From: Candidatus Electrothrix rattekaaiensis
GTDB lineage: Bacteria; Desulfobacterota; Desulfobulbia; Desulfobulbales; Desulfobulbaceae
NCBI GenBank assembly: GCA_032595675.1
Contig: JAVQMD010000001.1
Coordinates: forward strand, 2,078,640 to 2,142,639
Direction of reading: 5' to 3'
DNA length: 64,000 nucleotides
Shown here one piece after another: positions 58,651 to 64,000 of the stretch. Both the position numbers and the translations under genes were made by a program. Position 1 is the stretch's first letter; each line of letters opens with the position of its first letter. The notes under the pieces are model-generated. The model was not told where the DNA came from, made no database searches, and saw nothing but the letters and a program-made list of their open reading frames with translations.

Positions 58651-59808
58651 TTATACTCCTATGAAGGGGGCAATAATCCAGAGCAGCAGAGCAAAGAGGA
58701 CGCTGCCGCACTGGATCGGCAGCCCTTTGCGCATTTCCTGTTCCACGCCGGAAAGGGAGGTGAAAGGGGTTGCTCCGGTGAAATTCATCGCCATATAGGA
58801 TGACCCGGCCATAATCCAGAGCCAAGTTCCGATCTGTTCGGCAATCCCGGTTTCCGCCATAAAAGTTAACAGGTAGGCCATGCCCCCTATTGCGCCGGTC
58901 AGGGCTCCCTTGAACCAAAACTGACGGCCCGGAATCCAGGGCAGCAGGGCGGGAACGGCCAAGGCACCGGTCAAAATGGCACAAGCTGTGGCACCGACAG
59001 CGGTCCAGCCTCTGGCCCATGCCGCTGTCGGGGAATAGATATCCGGGCCGATACCGGAAAGGATAAAGCCGACAAGGGTTGCCAGGAGAAATTGTTTCCA
59101 GATAAGCGTGATCTCCACCGGAACTAGGGTCAGTCGTTCTGCCAAGGTGAAGGTCACCGAACGCTGGGCCTCGTCCGCCTTTTGATTTTGCCGCAGAAAC
59201 TGCGGAATATCTTCGGCGCGGATCGGCCCGAAAACTCCCTTGAATCCGCATTGCTTTTTCAGCTCATGCAGGGCAACACCGATGGCCGCAAACTGGGGTA
59301 AAATTACTTCCCGGTGGGAGACAACCCGCTCCAGCCCGCTCTGTTGCACCTGCCGGGCGACCTCATCCGTGGAAAAGGTTCGCTTGCCCGCTGCACACCA
59401 GACATTGATTCCCCTGGTATCCACCACCAGGAGCCAACTATCCAGACCAGTTAATTCCCTGCGCAGCGCATCAAAACTGAGTTTATAGTTGGCAGTGACA
59501 AACACCGGTGACTCTGGGGAAGGGCTCCCCACGCCATATAAGCCCGGATTAACCTTGTAGCGGTTGCGGGTAATGCCTGTACGCACCCGTATCATTCCGA
59601 GATGATCCCGGAAGCCCAACACGGTCTTGACCCGGGGGACAGCACCAACAGCTGTTTCAATAAACCCTGCTACATAGGGCTGGAGAGCGTATCCAGGTAA
59701 ATCGTGGATCCCCGACCTGGGATCAGATTTCGGCCCTCAGCAAGGGGCATCATCAAGGCTGACAGCCGGAACCAACGGGATTGTTCCTACCGGTTTCAAT
59801 TCTTTCAT
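58651..59808 (-). CDS. hgcA: HgcA corrinoid methyltransferase, probable selenoprotein (in-frame TGA)
   Basis: The protein has the HgcA cap-helix motif GINVWCAAGKRT (ligand Cys138) preceded by VTANYKLSFDALRREL, and a C-terminal five-helix membrane domain (WKQFLLATLVGFILSG onwards). From the first usable start downstream (GTG 59622) the conserved segment YALQPYVAGFIETAVGAVPR would be lost. The frame continues upstream from there to ATG 59808 except for TGA 59737-59739, codon 24, preceded by Cys23 in DDAPC(TGA)GPKSD. Many HgcA N-termini have, as I recall, adjacent Cys here. Selenocysteine insertion is supported by the stem-loop just after the TGA. Full length would be 385 residues. Mercury methylation needs hgcB, which follows. 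Confidence 0.85.
59699..59730 (-). promoter_or_regulatory. candidate bacterial SECIS element in hgcA
   Basis: Beginning 6 nt after the TGA on the coding strand, AAATC pairs with GATTT and, past a bulge (T opposite CAC), GATCCC pairs with GGGATC. The apical loop is AGGTCG. The apical loop starts 18 nt after the TGA and contains G at position 2. These match the general rules for bacterial SECIS elements (TGA to loop 16-37 nt; a G among the first two loop bases), as I know them. Not experimentally shown. Confidence 0.65.
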
Positions 59809-59830
59809 GGGTTGTAAATCTCTTCTCTTA

Positions 59831-59875
59831 GGCTAGCGACCCCTGCTCAACGGAACAACAAACCATCCGCCACAT
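59831..59875. repeat. diverged copy of the hsdR 3' end
   Basis: Over 44 bases this matches 60973-61016 at about 84% (identical ACAACAAACCATCCGCCACA at the end). The second copy encodes the last residues of HsdR (LWRMVCC). The copies flank the RRM and lipoprotein genes. Confidence 0.7.
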
Positions 59876-59891
59876 GATCTAACCGTATTCG

Positions 59892-60140
59892 TTATGTCTT
59901 TTTATTTTCAGCCTTCTTAACCCGTATTTGATGACTACCAAGAGTTTTGTTGTTCAGGTTTTTGATTGCAGCTTTTGCCTCACCAGGCTTTGGCATCTCA
60001 ATGAAGGCAAAACCTTTGGATGTACCGTTTTCAAGGTCGAGTACCAAGTTGCAATATTGAACGGCACCGAACTCTTGAAATATTTTTTTCAGCTCATCTT
60101 CTGTGGTTGATCGATCGAGGTTACGTATGAGTAATTTCAT
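59892..60140 (-). CDS. RRM RNA-binding protein
   Basis: This is an 82-residue single RNA-recognition motif. The N-terminal RNP2 is KLLIRNLDRSTTEDELKKIF, RNP1 is SKGFAFIEM, and KAENKKT is a basic end. ATG 60140 is chosen because GGAG lies 7 nt upstream and it starts the domain; a longer frame reaches back without a ribosome site. Bacterial single-RRM proteins are common cold-shock or RNA chaperones. It lies between hgcA and a lipoprotein in a segment bordered by repeats. Confidence 0.92.
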   Translation of the reverse strand: MKLLIRNLDRSTTEDELKKIFQEFGAVQYCNLVLDLENGTSKGFAFIEMPKPGEAKAAIKNLNNKTLGSHQIRVKKAENKKT

Positions 60141-60180
60141 ATGTACTCCAGTTGCAATGTATTTATAAGGACAAACGCAT

Positions 60181-60813
60181 TCATATTTTAATCGCAGTGC
60201 CTCCTTTAACAGTCTCACGTCGATCATCCATTAATGAGAGAAGATACTCTCCAAAATCTCGAGAACAGAGTTCGATTGTATCGGTCGCTGCTAATGGATT
60301 ACCAGAAAACAAAATATTTGAGATTGTTGTCTCAGCAAATGTGATTTTAATAAGAGGTTGTACAGGACCAACCCATCCCTGATTTTCCAAAGCCGTTGTT
60401 CCCTCGCATAAATATATGCCTTTCATATACTGGCTGATTTTGTTGTACACTTCACTCTCTCTCACTTTCGTAGATGTAGTCATGGCAGAACTGTCCATTC
60501 CTGTGAAATGTTTATAGGTGTCGAGAATGGTTTTAGAATTATGATCAAAAGAAAGATTCAACTGATAATGGGGTTGAAAATCAGGAGGTAAGGCTGCAAA
60601 AACAGTTGGCACTAAGAACCTGAAAAATGATGTAAGAGCTGACGAATCATATTCATCACTCCATGCCAACTCTATGCTAATTGACTCTAATTCGTTAAAT
60701 TTATTTTGATGTACATTATTTACATTGTTTGCATCTGGGTTTGAGCCACACCCCGCAGACATTACAGCAAAGGATAACATAAAAAGGCACACTGAAAATT
60801 TGCAGAATTTCAT
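60181..60813 (-). CDS. putative lipoprotein of unknown function
   Basis: From ATG 60813 the protein has a lipoprotein signal peptide (MKFCKFSVCLFMLSFAVMSA) ending in the lipobox MSAGC, so Cys is the first mature residue. The body of about 190 residues has a hydrophobic segment (LTSFFRFLVPTVFAAL) and no recognised domain. It is predicted to be anchored at a membrane. It lies in the segment between two repeat copies of the hsdR end. Confidence 0.65.
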   Translation of the reverse strand: MKFCKFSVCLFMLSFAVMSAGCGSNPDANNVNNVHQNKFNELESISIELAWSDEYDSSALTSFFRFLVPTVFAALPPDFQPHYQLNLSFDHNSKTILDTYKHFTGMDSSAMTTSTKVRESEVYNKISQYMKGIYLCEGTTALENQGWVGPVQPLIKITFAETTISNILFSGNPLAATDTIELCSRDFGEYLLSLMDDRRETVKGGTAIKI

Positions 60814-60972
60814 TATTATTCCTTTGTTAAGTTGATATAACGTTGACATAATCGGCGTGCTTCAGCGAGTCCGTGTTTATGGACTTGTGTACCCTCGTCG
60901 TGTACCTTTGACGGGCTATCACGTTGTGAACCGTAACAAAATTACGAGCCAATGGCAAGGGCGTTACCGTGA

Positions 60973-61016
60973 GGCAAGCGGCTCCTACTCAGCTGGACAA
61001 CAAACCATCCGCCACA
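60973..61016. repeat. repeat at the hsdR 3' end
   Basis: This is the partner of the copy at 59831. It covers the last codons of HsdR and its flank. Confidence 0.7.
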
Positions 61017-64000
61017 GCGTATCAAAAAAGGCCTGTTGAAAGGCCTCATCCTTGGCATAGAGTTTATACAATTCCAGTTCCTTGCGGCGTTGGGCCGTCA
61101 TGACCTCATGGAGGATTTTTGCAAAGGCCAGGCTGCTGTTTTGCCGATCCGGGTTATCAGCCACCTTGGCCTGAAAATCAGGATGGGCAAGGATATGTTG
61201 CTGCAAAGAGATAAAACGAACTTTCTGCTCCTCCGGGGTTGCATCCCAGCCCTGGAACCAGCGTGCATTAAAGGCGTTAACAATCAGATCCAGGGGATCC
61301 TCTGCCGGTTCCTCATGCACACCCCGAGGATTGGGATTGGCTGGTTCGACCTCGCTGGCTGCCTCATCCAGTTCGATGGCCTGATTGAGCCGAGTGCGTT
61401 CTAGGCCATAGGTGGCCAGATCCACGGATTCCAGCAACTCATCCAGCAGATCATCCTCCTTGCGCAGGATAACCAGCTTAGGAATGAGGAATTTGAGAAA
61501 CCAGAAGAGTTGTTCCCAGGCCAGGATTTCAAAATGGATAATCGCCGCCATCTGGCCGTAAATCTTAACAAACTGCTTGGCCTTGATCTTGAAATCCGCC
61601 TTACTCTCCTCGTCCAGCTCCAATTCCTGCTGAAAGCGCAGGGCCGCCTGATCAAGAAGGGGGCTCAAGGCATCAGCATCCTTATTGGCAAAATAGCCTT
61701 GACTAAAGTTCTCCACCTCAGCCCATTCATAGACCCCTGGTTCATCCAAAACCGCTTTTAATTCGTGGAGGACATTGACATCCGTGGCCCTGCTCAGCGA
61801 GGTGGCAGTGTAAAAGGGAGTAAAAGCCTCCTGAATCTCCTCGACTTCGTTAAAAAAATCGAGAATAAACAGATCTTCGGTCTTTTTGCCCAGGGCATTT
61901 GCCGAGCGATTGAGCCGCGACAGGGCCTGCACCGCCAGCACCCCTTGGAGCTTTTTATCCACGTACATGGTGCAGAGTTTGGCCTGATCAAAACCGGTCA
62001 AGTACTTATTGGCCACCACCAAGAGGCGGTAGTCGTCCTGATCAAATCGCTTCCGGGTATCGCCTTCGGCAAAGCCGTTCATGCCTGCCTCTGTATAGGC
62101 AATCCCATCCACGGTTTTCTCCCCGGAAAAGGCAATGGCAATCTTGAAGGGCCGTCCTTTGTCCCCTAAAATCCTATCCAGGGCCTGATAATAGCGGATG
62201 GCCGAGGCAATACTCTGGCAGAGCACCATGCCCTTGGCCTTGCCTTTGAGTTTTTTGCTCCTGACCACCTTGTCGATGAAATGCTCCAGGATGATCTCTG
62301 CCTTGGTGGCAATAGTGCGCCGATCCTGCTCAACAAAGGACTTCAGTTTTTTCTGAGCCTTGTTGGTGTTGAACAGGGGGTTTTCAGCAATGGATTTTTC
62401 AATCTGGTAATAGCTTTTATAGGTGGTGTAATTGGCCAGCACATCAAGGATAAAGCCCTCCTCAATGGCCTGTTTCATCGAATAGAGATGACAGGGCTGA
62501 AAGCTGCCATCGCCCTGCTTGCTACCAAATTTTTCCAGGGTGCTGTTCTTGGGCGTGGCAGTAAAGGCAAAATAGGAGGCATTGCCCTTCATCTTGCGGG
62601 CTCGCATGGCCTTGAGGATGATATCCTGGGCATCCTCCTCTGCTTCCTCACTGTTCCCCATAGCCTGATTGATGGCATCGGCCCCGCTGCCGCCTTGGGA
62701 ACTGTGGGCCTCATCAATGAGCACGGCAAAGCGTTTCTGGCTCAGATCAGCAATGCTCTCCACGATCACGGGAAATTTCTGCAAGGTGGTGACGATGATC
62801 CGCTTGCCCTGTTCCAGAGCGGCCTTGAGTTCCTTGCCCGATCCCACCCGAGCAACAATATTCTTCACCTCGGAAAAGGCAGCGATATTGTCGCCCAGTT
62901 GTTTATCCAGCAACCTTCTGTCGGTGACCACAATAACCGAATCAAAGAGGGGGCAATCCCTGCCTCTGTCTTTAGTAACGTTGCCATCCGGACAAACATC
63001 CGCCTTATCAGCCGGATACGTTGCTATCAGCTGATAGGCACACCAAGTGATGGAATGGGATTTGCCTGAACCGGCAGAATGCTGGATCAGATAGGAATGG
63101 CCCACCCCGTTGTTGCTGGCATGATCCAGGAGCTGGCGCACCACATCCAACTGATGATAGCGGGGAAAAAAGAGGGTCTTCTTGCTCAGGGGATCTTTGG
63201 GCTTGCCGCTCAGGAGGACAAAATGCTGGATGATATTGGCAAGGCTGGAACGGCTGAAGATCTCCTGCCAGAGGTAGGCGGTCTTATGACCGTGGGGATT
63301 GATAGGATTGCCCTTGCCCCAGTTATTCCCCTTATTAAAGGGGAGAAAAAAGGAGTCCTTGCCTGCTAGACGGGTACACATATAGACTTCATCGGTATCC
63401 AGGGTGAAATGGACCAGACAGCGGCCAAAACTGAGCAGGGGTTGGCGGCAATCCCGCTCGTTTGTGTACTGCCTAATCCCGTTGACCGCTGCGCTTTGAC
63501 CGGTCCAGTGGTTTTTCAGCTCTAGGGTTGCCAAGGGCAGGCCGTTGCAAAAAATGGCCATGTCGATGGCTTCAGCGGGTTTATCCTGGTTATAATGGAC
63601 TTAGCGGATCACACTGAACTGGTTGCTGTTGAATTTCTCCTGCACAACTGCGCTGCTGGCCAGTTGGTAGAAGAGGGTGAAGGCGGCATCGTCCACTTCC
63701 AGGCCCTTGCGCAGGAGGTGGAGCACCCCGTATTTTTTGATCATGCGATCTAGGCGGGTGAGGATCTTCACTTGCCAATCGCCTGTGCGTTGGAGCTTGG
63801 TCAGCTCTTGGGGTTGGGTGGTTTCGAGGAAGCTCCAAAAGCGGGGTTCGTCCAGGGCGTATTTTGGGTTGAAGTCCTTGGAGGCTCCTTGGTGGAAGCC
63901 TTGGCCTGTGCGATAAGGCAGGGATTGTTCCGCGACGCTGTCGGGTTGGCTGGTGGCCAGCTCTTCTCGGCAGGTGCCAGTGAGGGCTTTTTCTATGGTG
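60985..64000 (-). pseudogene. hsdR: type I restriction enzyme HsdR (5' partial) with in-frame nonsense codon
   Basis: The frame is open to the window edge apart from TAA at 63601-63603. It contains the helicase Walker A LIQHSAGSGKSHSI, DEAH-type LIDEAHSSQGG, ASYFAFTATPKNST, LTGFDQAKLCTMYVDK and, upstream, the nuclease-type sequence ATLELKNHW, so restriction motor and cleavage regions are represented. The stop sits in VIR(stop)VHYN where HsdR usually has R-Q-V-H-Y, consistent with CAA to TAA. The gene starts just beyond the window edge. The subunit is probably non-functional unless the stop is suppressed or a sequence error. Confidence 0.85.

Noticed and set aside
60857-61039. Plus-strand frame of 60 residues before the hsdR end
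   Set aside because: No ribosome site or domain; it reads through the repeat at 60973 and the antisense of HsdR.
1-64000. CRISPR arrays, tRNA or rRNA genes
   Set aside because: No repeat-spacer periodicity and no cloverleaf or rRNA-like sequence was noticed on reading; a covariance-model scan would be needed to exclude tRNAs.

Overview
The window reads as a chromosomal segment of a Gram-negative, probably anaerobic bacterium. It carries lipid A genes (fabZ, lpxA, lpxI, an LpxL-like acyltransferase, a heptosyltransferase-like GT9), a B12-binding radical SAM enzyme, ferredoxin-domain proteins and an hgcAB mercury-methylation pair. Together these suggest Desulfobacterota, perhaps the Desulfobulbales; this is inference from gene content. 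Most genes are on the minus strand, many in overlapping (ATGA or GTGA) operons.

Layout. (1) 1-4550, plus strand: a roadblock/LC7 signalling cluster with an amidoligase, a collapsed class II amidotransferase, a small cysteine-containing sensor-like domain and a two-CW protein. (2) 4660-23842: a large Ter (tellurium/chemical-stress) system. It has a TerB-like protein, three TerD proteins, a five-gene biosynthetic module (HAD-glycosyltransferase fusion, unknown protein, HAD phosphatase, StiP/PELOTA PRTase, TRSP PRTase), a Na+/Ca2+ exchanger-type antiporter, and a TerY-type phospho-signalling set (kinase, PP2C, three vWA proteins, AIM24 protein). A three-gene AT-rich cassette and a MITE-like palindrome lie between the kinase and the phosphatase. 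(3) 24194-38026: envelope lipid and LPS genes, a fluoride channel and a giant AsmA-like protein. (4) 38339-47460: a toxin-antitoxin graveyard with intact, nonsense-mutated and deletion-fused modules, a repeated small-ORF family, a ParA-HEPN pair and an AAA-ATPase/PD-(D/E)XK protein with a truncated second copy. (5) 47587-54636: aspS and hisS, with a diverged duplicate of the aspS 3' end flanking a GNAT/FAD-oxidoreductase insertion. (6) 54914-60813: NMO-like oxidoreductase, pcnB, EEP hydrolase, hgcAB, an RRM protein and a lipoprotein. (7) 60985-64000: most of a type I restriction HsdR gene with an in-frame stop.

The most striking observation is hgcA. Its conserved N-terminal region is separated from the only plausible start codon by an in-frame TGA that follows a Cys codon. 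A stem-loop begins 6 nt after that TGA and has the geometry of a bacterial SECIS element, so the gene may encode a selenocysteine-containing HgcA that ordinary gene calling would truncate. Also notable are the HAD-KdtA-like fusion inside the Ter biosynthetic module, a poly-T tract that puts the start of the TRSP PRTase out of frame, repeated small ORFs associated with toxin-antitoxin modules, and gene-3'-end duplications that flank inserted gene pairs.
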